A stretch of DNA of 64,000 nt from Bog-473 sp963726005 (lineage in GTDB: Bacteria; Actinomycetota; Acidimicrobiia; Acidimicrobiales; RAAP-2). A model generated the notes under the pieces. That model saw only the letters and a program-made list of their open reading frames with translations. It searched no databases and was not told the origin of the DNA. Both the position numbers and the translations under genes were made by a program. Positions 46,500 to 54,919 of this stretch are shown here, piece after piece. The stretch covers positions 62,001 to 126,000 of the forward strand of contig CAVSAT010000015.1 of NCBI GenBank assembly GCA_963726005.1. Reading direction: 5' to 3'. The first letter of the stretch is position 1, and each line of letters starts with the position of its first letter.

Positions 46500-46868
46500 T
46501 TAAAGCACCTCCGGAGCGAGCGACACGATGCGCATGAAGCGCTTGTCGCGCAGCTCGCGGCCCACGGGCCCGAAGATGCGGGTCCCGCGCGGCTGTTGCT
46601 GGTCGTTGATGAGCACGGCTGCGTTCTCGTCGAAGCGGATGTAGCTCCCGTCGGGACGCCGCTTCTCCTTCTTGGTGCGGACGACGACGCATTTGACGAC
46701 GTCGCCCTTCTTGACGGCGGCACCGGGAATGGCGTCCTTGACCGTGGCCACGAACACGTCGCCGATGCTGGCGTAGCGCCGGCGCGACCCGCCGAGAACG
46801 CGGATGCACAGCACCTCGCGCGCACCCGAGTTGTCGGCCACCCGCAGCCGGGATTCCTGCTGGATCAT
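46500..46868 (-). CDS. rplN: 50S ribosomal protein L14
   Basis: A 122-residue protein at the subunit interface: MIQQESRLRVADNSGAREVL, KKGDVVKCVVVRTKKEKRRP, and GPVGRELRDKRFMRIVSLAP. The first ATG overlaps the rpsQ stop by four bases. Confidence 0.98.
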   Translation of the reverse strand: MIQQESRLRVADNSGAREVLCIRVLGGSRRRYASIGDVFVATVKDAIPGAAVKKGDVVKCVVVRTKKEKRRPDGSYIRFDENAAVLINDQQQPRGTRIFGPVGRELRDKRFMRIVSLAPEVL

Positions 46869-47350
46869 CGGGCCCGCTCCACCACTTCCGTCAGGCGCCA
46901 GCGCTTGAGCTTGGAGAGGGGTCGGGTCTCTTGCACCCGGACCCGGTCGCCCACCTTGGCGCTGTCCTCGGCGTCGTGCACGTAGAGCTTCTTGGTGCGC
47001 TGCACGGTCTTGCCGTACTTGCGGTGGCGCACCCGCTCGACCACGGCCACGACGACCGTCGAGGACATGGCGTCGGAGACGACGATGCCCTCGCGCACCT
47101 TGCGCCGATTGGCGCGCGGACCGCCCTCCTCGTGAGCCGCCTCACCGGCGGGGGCGGCGGCGGTGGGAACCGGGACCGCCGCTTCCACGTCGCTTGCCGG
47201 CAACTCCTTGGCCGCTTCGGCCTCGACGGCTTCGAGCGCCCGCGCCGCGTCCGCCGCGGCGGCCTTGGCGGCGTCCACGGCCTCGTCGGCCGCTGCGTCG
47301 TTCACGGTGTCTTCGTTCTCTGTGTCGGTGTCTGGGGTCTCGTCGGCCAT
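46865..47350 (-). CDS. rpsQ: 30S ribosomal protein S17 with acidic N-terminal extension
   Basis: The S17 core spans about residues 80-161 (RRKVREGIVVSDAMSSTVVV, then HRKYGKTVQRTKKLYVHD and RVRVQETRPLSKLKRWRLTE). Ahead of it lie some 80 residues rich in Ala, Glu and Asp that normal S17 (about 85 residues) lacks. No other good start exists between the core and ATG 47350, which overlaps the rpmC stop by one base. The extension is probably disordered and negatively charged. Confidence 0.95.
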   Translation of the reverse strand: MADETPDTDTENEDTVNDAAADEAVDAAKAAAADAARALEAVEAEAAKELPASDVEAAVPVPTAAAPAGEAAHEEGGPRANRRKVREGIVVSDAMSSTVVVAVVERVRHRKYGKTVQRTKKLYVHDAEDSAKVGDRVRVQETRPLSKLKRWRLTEVVERAR

Positions 47351-47745
47351 CAGGCCTCATCCTCTTCGTCGTCGTCCTGGTCGTCGATGTCGGCGGCCGG
47401 GTGGTCGTGGGCGTCGTCCGCGCCCGCCTCCGCTTCAGCGACCGCCGCCTTCGCGGCGGCCTTCTCCTCGCGGTCGGCGTCCTCCGCCGCCAGCTTGGCT
47501 CGCGCCGCCTCGTGCTGGGCCGCCGTCGGAGCCACGTAGGCGCCCTCCGCTTCGAGGATCTCGCGACCACGCAGCACCGTCAGCATGCGGGCCACCTCGC
47601 GGCGGACCTGCCCGATGCGCGCCGGGTTGTCCAGCTGGCCGGTGGCCAGCTGGAAACGCAGGTTGAAGAGTTCGCGGCGCGACTCGCCCAGGCGCGAGGC
47701 AAGCTCGTCACCGTCGAGCATCGACAGGTCGTGCGCGGTCGGCAT
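47350..47745 (-). CDS. rpmC: 50S ribosomal protein L29 with acidic C-terminal extension
   Basis: The L29 helical hairpin covers residues 5-70 (LDGDELASRLGESRRELFNL, RFQLATGQLDNPARIGQVRR). It is followed by about 60 residues of Ala/Glu/Asp/Lys low complexity ending DDQDDDEEDEA. Typical L29 is 65-75 residues; this one is 131. ATG 47745 overlaps the rplP stop by one base. Confidence 0.95.
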   Translation of the reverse strand: MPTAHDLSMLDGDELASRLGESRRELFNLRFQLATGQLDNPARIGQVRREVARMLTVLRGREILEAEGAYVAPTAAQHEAARAKLAAEDADREEKAAAKAAVAEAEAGADDAHDHPAADIDDQDDDEEDEA

Positions 47746-48182
47746 TAGATCGCCACCTCGGCGTGGCCGTGGGTCCCGGGACGCACCACGAAGCGCGCCT
47801 TGAAGGGCAGTTTCTGAATGGCCCGCTCCATGGCGGCACGCGCCAGGTCCTCCTCCACGCCCGCCAGCTCGAAGAGGATGCGTCCGGGGTGCACGACGGC
47901 GACCCACAGCTCGGGGTTGCCCTTGCCCGAACCCATGCGCGTCTCTGCCGGCTTCTGGGTGACCGGCTTGTCCGGGAAGACCCGGATCCAGACCTTGCCG
48001 CCACGCTTCACGTGCCGGGTCATGGCGATACGGGCGGCCTCGATCTGGCGCGCCGTGAGCCAGCCCGGCTCGAGCGCCTGGATCCCGAAGTCGCCGAACG
48101 TGACGGAGGTGCCGCCCCTGGCCGCTCCGGTGAGACGGCCCCGCTGTGTCTTGCGGTGCTTGACCTTCTTGGGCATCAACAT
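47745..48182 (-). CDS. rplP: 50S ribosomal protein L16
   Basis: A 145-residue protein near the peptidyl-transferase centre: MPKKVKHRKTQRGRLTGAAR, GTSVTFGDFGIQALEPGWLT, RVFPDKPVTQKPAETRMGSG, and the ending KLPFKARFVVR. ATG 48182 is preferred over 48176, being nearer the GGAGGGA upstream. Confidence 0.97.
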   Translation of the reverse strand: MLMPKKVKHRKTQRGRLTGAARGGTSVTFGDFGIQALEPGWLTARQIEAARIAMTRHVKRGGKVWIRVFPDKPVTQKPAETRMGSGKGNPELWVAVVHPGRILFELAGVEEDLARAAMERAIQKLPFKARFVVRPGTHGHAEVAI

Positions 48183-48183
48183 G

Positions 48184-49266
48184 TCAGTCCGCGTCCCTCC
48201 GGAAGTGCGGCGTCTCATGCTGCTGATGGCGGTTCTGCCGCTCCATCTCCTCGTCCTGGGTCAGCTGCCGCTCCAGATCGTCGGGCTCGGTCGGCGCGGG
48301 GAGCAGGTCGGCCACCGGCGTCTCGACATCCTCTTCGCCTTCCTCTGCGGCCTCCGCCTCCACCTCGGCGCCCTCGACGAGCGCGGTCTCGACCAGCTCC
48401 TCCGCCGCGGCGGTCTCCGCCGTGGCAGCCTCCTCGCCCTCGCCCTGGCCTTCGACCTCGATCTCGGCCTCGAGCTCGCCGTCGCCCTCACCGTCGGCGT
48501 CGGCGGTGGTGAAGTCCTCGGCGCGGCGCCGGCCGCCTCCGGCCGTGATCAGCCGGCGCGGGCCGCTCTGGCCCGACGTCTCGCCGACCGCCATGGCGGC
48601 CTCGCGGGTGATCTTGTCCTCGATGGAGACCTTGTAGGGGAGGATGTCGCCCTTGTAGATCCACACCTTCACACCCACCCGGCCCGACGTGGTCCGGGCC
48701 TCGCGGAAGCCGTAGTCGATGTCGGCCCGCAGGGTGTGCAGCGGTACGCGTCCCTCGCGGTACTGCTCCTTGCGGGACATCTCCGAACCGCCGAGACGGC
48801 CCGAGCACTGCACCTTGATGCCCTGCGCTCCGGCCTTCTGCACCGTCTGGATGGCACGCTTCATGGCGCGGCGGAAGGCGACCCGCCGCACGAGCTGGTC
48901 GCAGATGCCCTGGGCGATGAGCGCTGCGTCGAGCTCGGGCTGCTTGATCTCCTGGATGTTGAGCTGAATCCGGTTCTGCAACCCGGTGATCTCCTCGAGG
49001 TGCTTCTTCAGCCGGTCGGCCTCGGCGCCGCGGCGGCCGATGACGATGCCGGGGCGCGCGGTGTGGATGTCGACGCGCAGGCGGTCGCGGGTGCGCTCCA
49101 CCTCGATGCGGCTGACGGCCGCTGCCTCCAGCTGGCGCATCAGGTAGTCGCGGATCTTCCAGTCCTCGACCACGAAGTCGCGGTAGTGACGCTCCTCGAA
49201 CCAGCGGGACTTCCAATCCGTCGTGATCCCGAGGCGGAAGCCGTAGGGGTTTACCTTCTGGCCCAT
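48184..49266 (-). CDS. rpsC: 30S ribosomal protein S3 with long acidic C-terminal extension
   Basis: S3 has an N-terminal KH domain (NPYGFRLGITTDWKSRWFEE, RPGIVIGRRGAEADRLKKHL) and a C-terminal S3 domain to about residue 225 (QGIKVQCSGRLGGSEMSRKE, GVKVWIYKGDILPYK). A further 135 residues follow, dominated by Glu, Ala, Asp and Gly. Standard S3 is about 210-275 residues; this is 360. It abuts rplV. Confidence 0.96.
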   Translation of the reverse strand: MGQKVNPYGFRLGITTDWKSRWFEERHYRDFVVEDWKIRDYLMRQLEAAAVSRIEVERTRDRLRVDIHTARPGIVIGRRGAEADRLKKHLEEITGLQNRIQLNIQEIKQPELDAALIAQGICDQLVRRVAFRRAMKRAIQTVQKAGAQGIKVQCSGRLGGSEMSRKEQYREGRVPLHTLRADIDYGFREARTTSGRVGVKVWIYKGDILPYKVSIEDKITREAAMAVGETSGQSGPRRLITAGGGRRRAEDFTTADADGEGDGELEAEIEVEGQGEGEEAATAETAAAEELVETALVEGAEVEAEAAEEGEEDVETPVADLLPAPTEPDDLERQLTQDEEMERQNRHQQHETPHFRRDAD

Positions 49267-49980
49267 TTACTCGTCCTCGACCTTCTTGTCTGCGCCGGCA
49301 TCGGCCGACTCCTCAATGCCCGCGGCGCCCTCAACGGCGTCCTCTTCGTCGATGCCGCCGTCCACCGTGTCCGCCTCGGTCACCTCTGGCTCCGCGTCGG
49401 CCACCTGGGCTTCGGCCAGCGCCTGGTCGGTGAAGTCCTCCTCCGCCTCCTCGGCAGCGGCCTCTTCGGCCGCGGCCTGCTCGGCCGCGACGGCCTGGGC
49501 GGCCCGGCGGCGCGACAGGCGACCCGAGAGGTCGGCCCGGCGCCGCGAGGCGTCGACCCGGCGGGACCGGTTGGCGCTGACCGCCTCCATGCGCTTGCGG
49601 CGCAGCTCGAGCTGGTCGGCCGGGAGACGGCTCACGATCACGGTGATGTGCGAGGTCCGCTTGCGGATCCTGGTGGCCCGGCCCCGGGCCCGTGGTCGCC
49701 AGCGCTTCATGGTGGTGCCCTCGTCGGCGAAGCACGCCGACACGTAGAGCTCCTCGGGGTTCTGCTGGTCGTTGTGGGCCGCGTTGGCCACGGCCGAGTT
49801 CAGGACCTTGCCGATGATCTCGGCCGCCTCCCGCTCGGTCCCGTTGAGGATCTCGGCCGCCCGTTGCACATCCTCGCCCCGGATCAGGTCGAGCACCTGG
49901 CGCGCCTTGGAGGCTGACATGCCGCAGTAGCGGTGCACCGCCCGCGTCCCGGGACGCTCGTTCGTCTTGGTCGCGGTCAC
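49267..49980 (-). CDS. rplV: 50S ribosomal protein L22 with acidic C-terminal extension
   Basis: The L22 core is residues 1-122 (RYCGMSASKARQVLDLIRGE, VLNSAVANAAHNDQQNPEEL, KRWRPRARGRATRIRKRTSH). A basic stretch follows and then an acidic Ala/Glu-rich tail, in total about 115 extra residues. Typical L22 has 110-130. The start GTG overlaps the rpsS stop. Confidence 0.96.
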   Translation of the reverse strand: MTATKTNERPGTRAVHRYCGMSASKARQVLDLIRGEDVQRAAEILNGTEREAAEIIGKVLNSAVANAAHNDQQNPEELYVSACFADEGTTMKRWRPRARGRATRIRKRTSHITVIVSRLPADQLELRRKRMEAVSANRSRRVDASRRRADLSGRLSRRRAAQAVAAEQAAAEEAAAEEAEEDFTDQALAEAQVADAEPEVTEADTVDGGIDEEDAVEGAAGIEESADAGADKKVEDE

Positions 49981-50255
49981 CGCCTGGCCCCCCGTTCCTG
50001 GCCGGCGTGGTAGCGGAAGGTCCGGGTCGGGGCGAACTCGCCCAGCTTGTGGCCCACCATCGACTCGGTCACGTACACCGGGACGTGTCGGCGCCCGTCG
50101 TGGACGGCGATGGTGTGGCCGACCATGTCGGGGATGATGGTGGAACGGCGAGACCAGGTCTTGATGACCTTCTTGTCCCCGCTCGAATTGAGGACGTCCA
50201 CCTTCTTCAGCAGATGGTCATCGACGAACGGACCCTTCTTCAAGCTACGCGGCAT
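49977..50255 (-). CDS. rpsS: 30S ribosomal protein S19
   Basis: A 92-residue 30S head protein: MPRSLKKGPFVDDHLLKK, TWSRRSTIIPDMVGHTIAVH and GHKLGEFAPTRTFRYHAG. It lies 18 bases after rplB. Confidence 0.98.
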   Translation of the reverse strand: MPRSLKKGPFVDDHLLKKVDVLNSSGDKKVIKTWSRRSTIIPDMVGHTIAVHDGRRHVPVYVTESMVGHKLGEFAPTRTFRYHAGQERGARR

Positions 50256-50273
50256 GATTCCTCAACCCCCGCC

Positions 50274-51110
50274 CTAGCGCCGCGCGCCGCGGGTGCGGCG
50301 CCGGCGGACGATCATCGAATTGGACTTCTTGTTGCGGGACCGGGTGCGGCCCTCGGGCTTGCCCCACGGTGACACCGGGTGGCGGCCACCCGAGGACTTG
50401 CCCTCGCCGCCACCAAGTGGGTGGTCGACGGGGTTCATGGCGACGCCGCGGGTCTGGGGGCGCTTGCCCTTCCAACGGTTTCGCCCGGCCTTGCCCACCT
50501 TGATCAGTTCGGCCTCGGCGTTGCCGACGACGCCGAGGGTCCCCCTGCAGTCGATCGAGACGCGCCGCATCTCGGTGGAGGGCAGCCGCAGGGTGGCGAA
50601 GACACCCTCCTTGGCCACCAGCTGCACGCTCATGCCGGCGCCGCGTGCCATCTTGCCGCCGCCGCCCGGGCGCAGCTCGACATTGTGGATGGTCGAGCCC
50701 ACGGGGACGTAACGCAAGGGCAGCGCATTGCCGGGCCGGATGTCCGCGCCCTGGCCGCTCTGGAGCTTGTCGCCGACCTTCACCCCGGCAGGGGCGAGGA
50801 TGTAGCGCTTCTCGCCGTCGGCATAGTGCAGGAGGGCGATCCGCGCGTTGCGGTTGGGGTCGTACTCAATGGCGGCCACCTTGGCCGGGATGCCGTCCTT
50901 GTTCCGACGGAAGTCGACGATCCGGTACTGCTGCTTGTGACCACCGCCGCGGTGGCGCGCCGTCTTGCGCCCGTGATTGTTGCGTCCGCCGCTCTGCGGG
51001 TTCGGCGCGAGCAGCGACTTCTCGGGACGGTCGCGGGTGATCTCGGAGAAGTCGGAGACGGTCTGGAACCGCCGTCCGGGGCTGGTGGGTTTGCGTGAGC
51101 GAAGTGGCAT
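50274..51110 (-). CDS. rplB: 50S ribosomal protein L2
   Basis: A 278-residue protein beside the peptidyl-transferase centre: GRNNHGRKTARHRGGGHKQQ, GKMARGAGMSVQLVAKEGVF, RGVAMNPVDHPLGGGEGKSS and GGRHPVSPWGKP. It follows rplW by 11 bases. Confidence 0.98.
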   Translation of the reverse strand: MPLRSRKPTSPGRRFQTVSDFSEITRDRPEKSLLAPNPQSGGRNNHGRKTARHRGGGHKQQYRIVDFRRNKDGIPAKVAAIEYDPNRNARIALLHYADGEKRYILAPAGVKVGDKLQSGQGADIRPGNALPLRYVPVGSTIHNVELRPGGGGKMARGAGMSVQLVAKEGVFATLRLPSTEMRRVSIDCRGTLGVVGNAEAELIKVGKAGRNRWKGKRPQTRGVAMNPVDHPLGGGEGKSSGGRHPVSPWGKPEGRTRSRNKKSNSMIVRRRRTRGARR

Positions 51111-51121
51111 GTCGTTCCTGA

Positions 51122-51412
51122 TCAGCGATCGAAGAGGTCGATGGAGTCGTCGGGGTGCAAGGTGACGATGGCGCGCTTGGTGTCGGGTCGCTTTCCCGTC
51201 ACGTTGGTCCGCCGGTTGCGTGTCGCCTTCCCCTTGCGGTTCAGCGTGTTGACGTTGGTCACCCGCACGCCGAAGGCCTGCTCGACCGCATGGCGCACGT
51301 CGATCTTGGTGGCCCGGGGGTCGACGATGAAGACATAGACGCTCTGGTCCATGAGCGCGTAGCTCTTCTCGGACACGACCGGGCGGATGAGGACGGACAT
51401 GGCGTCACGCAT
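51122..51412 (-). CDS. rplW: 50S ribosomal protein L23
   Basis: A 96-residue exit-tunnel protein that docks trigger factor and SRP: LIRPVVSEKSYALMDQSVYV, IDVRHAVEQAFGVRVTNVNT, and the closing RAIVTLHPDDSIDLF. ATG 51412 has GGAGGG eight bases before it and overlaps the rplD end by eight bases; an ATG at 51400 is less likely. Confidence 0.96.
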   Translation of the reverse strand: MRDAMSVLIRPVVSEKSYALMDQSVYVFIVDPRATKIDVRHAVEQAFGVRVTNVNTLNRKGKATRNRRTNVTGKRPDTKRAIVTLHPDDSIDLFDR

Positions 51413-52355
51413 CGGCGTCGCCCTCCTCGCTGGCGTTGTCGGTCTCGGTCTCGGCCACGGCCTTCGCCCGCTTGGTGGCCCGCGCCCTCGGCTTGGCCCG
51501 CTTGGACGGCGCAGCCTCCGCTGCCTCCACTGCCCCGACCTCGGCCTCGCTCGCGTCGTCAGCCGCCACGGCCTTCTCGGACGCCTCGGCCTTCTCGGCC
51601 TTTGCCGGCGCCGGGGTGTCGGTCACCTCGTCCTCTTCGACCACGTGCGTCCCCGAGAAGTCAGACGGGGCCGCCGGGAGAGTGCGGTCGGAGAACAGCA
51701 GCCAGTCCGACCGCAGCACGTCGTGGGCGGAGAGCTCGCCGAACGTGGTCGTCTGCGCTTCGGGCAGGTTGGCGAAGGAGCGCTCGACGTCCAGCTCGGC
51801 CTGGGCGAGGACGATCAGGACCGAGCCCGTCAGCTTGAGCTTGCGCAGGATCGTGGCGGCGTCCTTTGTCTTGGGCTCCGTGATCTTCCAGTCGTCGATG
51901 ACGGCGACGCGCCCCATCTCGGCCCGGTCACTCAGCGCCGAGAGGAGGGCGAGGCGCACCATCTTCTTGGGCGTGTGCTGCACGTAGCTGCGCGGCTTCG
52001 GCCCGAGGGCCACGCCACCCCCGCTCATGGAGGGCGATCGGCTCGATCCCTGGCGGGCCCGCCCCGTGCCCTTCTGGCGGAACGGCTTGGCGCCGCCCCC
52101 GCGCACCTCGGCCCGCGTGAGGGTCGACTGGGTCCCCGCCCGCGCGGCGGCCAGCTGGGCCGTCACCACCTGGTGCAGCACGGCGCGGTTGGGCTCGAGA
52201 CCGAAGACGGTCGGCTCCAGGTCCACCGTCCCGAGGTCGTGGCCCGCTGCGTTGCGCCGGGGCGCCGTACGGGTCACGGGTGCCGGGCGGTCCTTCTTGA
52301 TCGTGTGGCGTAGCACCGTGCCGCCCCGCACCGTCTCCGTACCGGTGGCCGTCAC
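51405..52355 (-). CDS. rplD: 50S ribosomal protein L4 with extensions at both ends
   Basis: The L4 core spans about residues 35-225 (LTRAEVRGGGAKPFRQKGTG, RARQGSSRSPSMSGGGVALG, RLALLSALSDRAEMGRVAVI, LRSDWLLFSDRTL). About 30 residues precede it and about 85 Ala/Glu/Lys residues follow. Normal L4 is 200-225 residues; this is 316. GTG 52355 overlaps the rplC stop. Confidence 0.96.
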   Translation of the reverse strand: MTATGTETVRGGTVLRHTIKKDRPAPVTRTAPRRNAAGHDLGTVDLEPTVFGLEPNRAVLHQVVTAQLAAARAGTQSTLTRAEVRGGGAKPFRQKGTGRARQGSSRSPSMSGGGVALGPKPRSYVQHTPKKMVRLALLSALSDRAEMGRVAVIDDWKITEPKTKDAATILRKLKLTGSVLIVLAQAELDVERSFANLPEAQTTTFGELSAHDVLRSDWLLFSDRTLPAAPSDFSGTHVVEEDEVTDTPAPAKAEKAEASEKAVAADDASEAEVGAVEAAEAAPSKRAKPRARATKRAKAVAETETDNASEEGDADA

Positions 52356-53011
52356 CGCGATCTCCCGGCCTTGGAGGGCGTCTTGACCGAGTTGCGCAGG
52401 ACCACGACGCTGCCCCGGGCGCCGGGCACGGCCCCCCTGACCAGCACCAGCTCGCGCTCGGCGTCGGCGGCCACGACCTCGAGGTTGAGCGCCGTCACCT
52501 GCGAGCCGCCCATCTGTCCGGCCATGCGCGTGCCCTTGAAGACCCGCGAGGGCGTGGCGCAGGCGCCGATGGCACCCGGCACGCGGTGGCTGCGGTGGTT
52601 GCCGTGCGAGGCGCCCTGGCCCTTGAAGTTGTGCCGCTTCATGCCGCCGGCGAACCCCTTGCCCTTGCTCACCGCGATGGCGTCGACCCGCTCACCGGCC
52701 GCCCACAGGTCCGCCGCCAACTCCTGGCCGACCGTGTAGTCGGCGACGTCATCGAGGCGCAGCTCGACGAGCGCTCGCCCGGGGTTGACCCCCGCCTTGG
52801 CGTAGTGCCCGATCTGCGGCTTGGTCAGGGTGGAGTTGCGCCGGAAGCCCCAGGTCACCTGCAGCGCGGCGTAGCCGTCGGTCTCGGGCGTCTTGACCTG
52901 GACGACACGCACGGGCGCGACCTTCAGGACCGTCACCGGTACGGCGCGGTTCTGGTCGTCCCAGACCTGGGTCATGCCGACTTTCTCGCCGACGATCGCC
53001 TTGCTTGCCAC
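52352..53011 (-). CDS. rplC: 50S ribosomal protein L3
   Basis: A 219-residue primary 23S binder: AIVGEKVGMTQVWDDQNRAV, KGKGFAGGMKRHNFKGQGAS, HGNHRSHRVPGAIGACATPS and GTRMAGQMGG. It begins after an unusually long 252-base gap from rpsJ. Confidence 0.97.
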   Translation of the reverse strand: MASKAIVGEKVGMTQVWDDQNRAVPVTVLKVAPVRVVQVKTPETDGYAALQVTWGFRRNSTLTKPQIGHYAKAGVNPGRALVELRLDDVADYTVGQELAADLWAAGERVDAIAVSKGKGFAGGMKRHNFKGQGASHGNHRSHRVPGAIGACATPSRVFKGTRMAGQMGGSQVTALNLEVVAADAERELVLVRGAVPGARGSVVVLRNSVKTPSKAGRSR

Positions 53012-53263
53012 TGTCCTCTCCCTGCGCTGCTGCGGTTTCCCGTGCGCATGCCAACGCTCCGCCCGGGAGACCCGAGCGGAGCGCTCGAATGGTTCGGCGT
53101 GAGGTCCCGACCCGGAGGCCGGCGATCACGCACGTCTGTTGTCGTCGCAACACCGGAGTGCCGCGTATTCGCCTCTGAGCTGCCCGATTGGGCGGCCCGC
53201 GAGGTTACACCATGGTCCTGTCCCCTGCCAGGCGTCCGGCGGGGAGACGGGGTGGTCCGGCCG
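53012..53263 (-). other. 252-base gap between rpsJ and rplC with one strong hairpin
   Basis: No gene is seen. CGCTCCGC (53055-53062) and GCGGAGCG (53076-53083) make a perfect 8-bp stem with a 13-base loop, about 45 bases before the rplC start. In most bacteria rpsJ and rplC are only tens of bases apart. The gap may hold an attenuator, a processing site or an L4-type control leader; I see no clear promoter. Confidence 0.4.
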
Positions 53264-53590
53264 TCAGGCCGTCTGGATCTTGATCTCGATGTCCACCCCG
53301 GCCGGCAGGTCGAGCCGCTGGAGCGAATCGACGGTCTTGGGGGTGTGCTCGACGATGTCGACCAGGCGCTTGTGGACCCGCATCTCGAAGTGCTCGCGCG
53401 AGTCCTTGTACTTGTGAGGCGACCGGATCACCGTGTAGCGGTGTTTGTCGGTCGGCAGCGGGACCGGCCCGAGCACCTTGGCCTGCGTGCGGAGGACCGT
53501 CTGGACGATCTTCTCCGTCGACTGGTCGAGGATCTCGTGGTCGTAGGCCTTGAGCCTGATGCGGATCTTCTGCTTCGGGCCGTCGGCCAT
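53264..53590 (-). CDS. rpsJ: 30S ribosomal protein S10
   Basis: A 108-residue protein (NusE): KQKIRIRLKAYDHEILDQST, KVLGPVPLPTDKHRYTVIRS and DSREHFEMRVHKRLVDIVEH are canonical. It lies 31 bases after tuf, so the str and S10 operons are contiguous, and it also acts in transcription antitermination with NusB. Confidence 0.98.
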   Translation of the reverse strand: MADGPKQKIRIRLKAYDHEILDQSTEKIVQTVLRTQAKVLGPVPLPTDKHRYTVIRSPHKYKDSREHFEMRVHKRLVDIVEHTPKTVDSLQRLDLPAGVDIEIKIQTA

Positions 53591-53621
53591 CGTGCCTGCT
53601 CTCGTTCCGGTCGGGTCGTGC

Positions 53622-54809
<1,188 letters not shown>

Positions 54810-54919
54810 CGCCTCGCTACTCCCTGCTATCGGACGGGGCCACCGTGGCCCCGACGCGGCGCCTGAAACGCCGCCTCTCTTCTCGTTGTGCGATCTCGGG
54901 CCCGGACTCCGGTCCGGTC
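54810..54919 (-). other. fusA-tuf intergenic region with three hairpins
   Basis: Three short inverted repeats lie in tandem. GGGGCCA/TGGCCCC (54836-54852) has a 3-base loop, GCGGCG/CGCCGC (54856-54874) a 7-base loop, and CCGGAC/GTCCGG a 4-base loop near the fusA stop. They could mark RNA processing or partial termination and allow higher tuf output. Confidence 0.45.

Noticed and set aside
53139..53417. Small plus-strand frame in the rpsJ-rplC gap
   Set aside because: It overlaps rpsJ antisense, has no ribosome-binding site and no recognisable motif.
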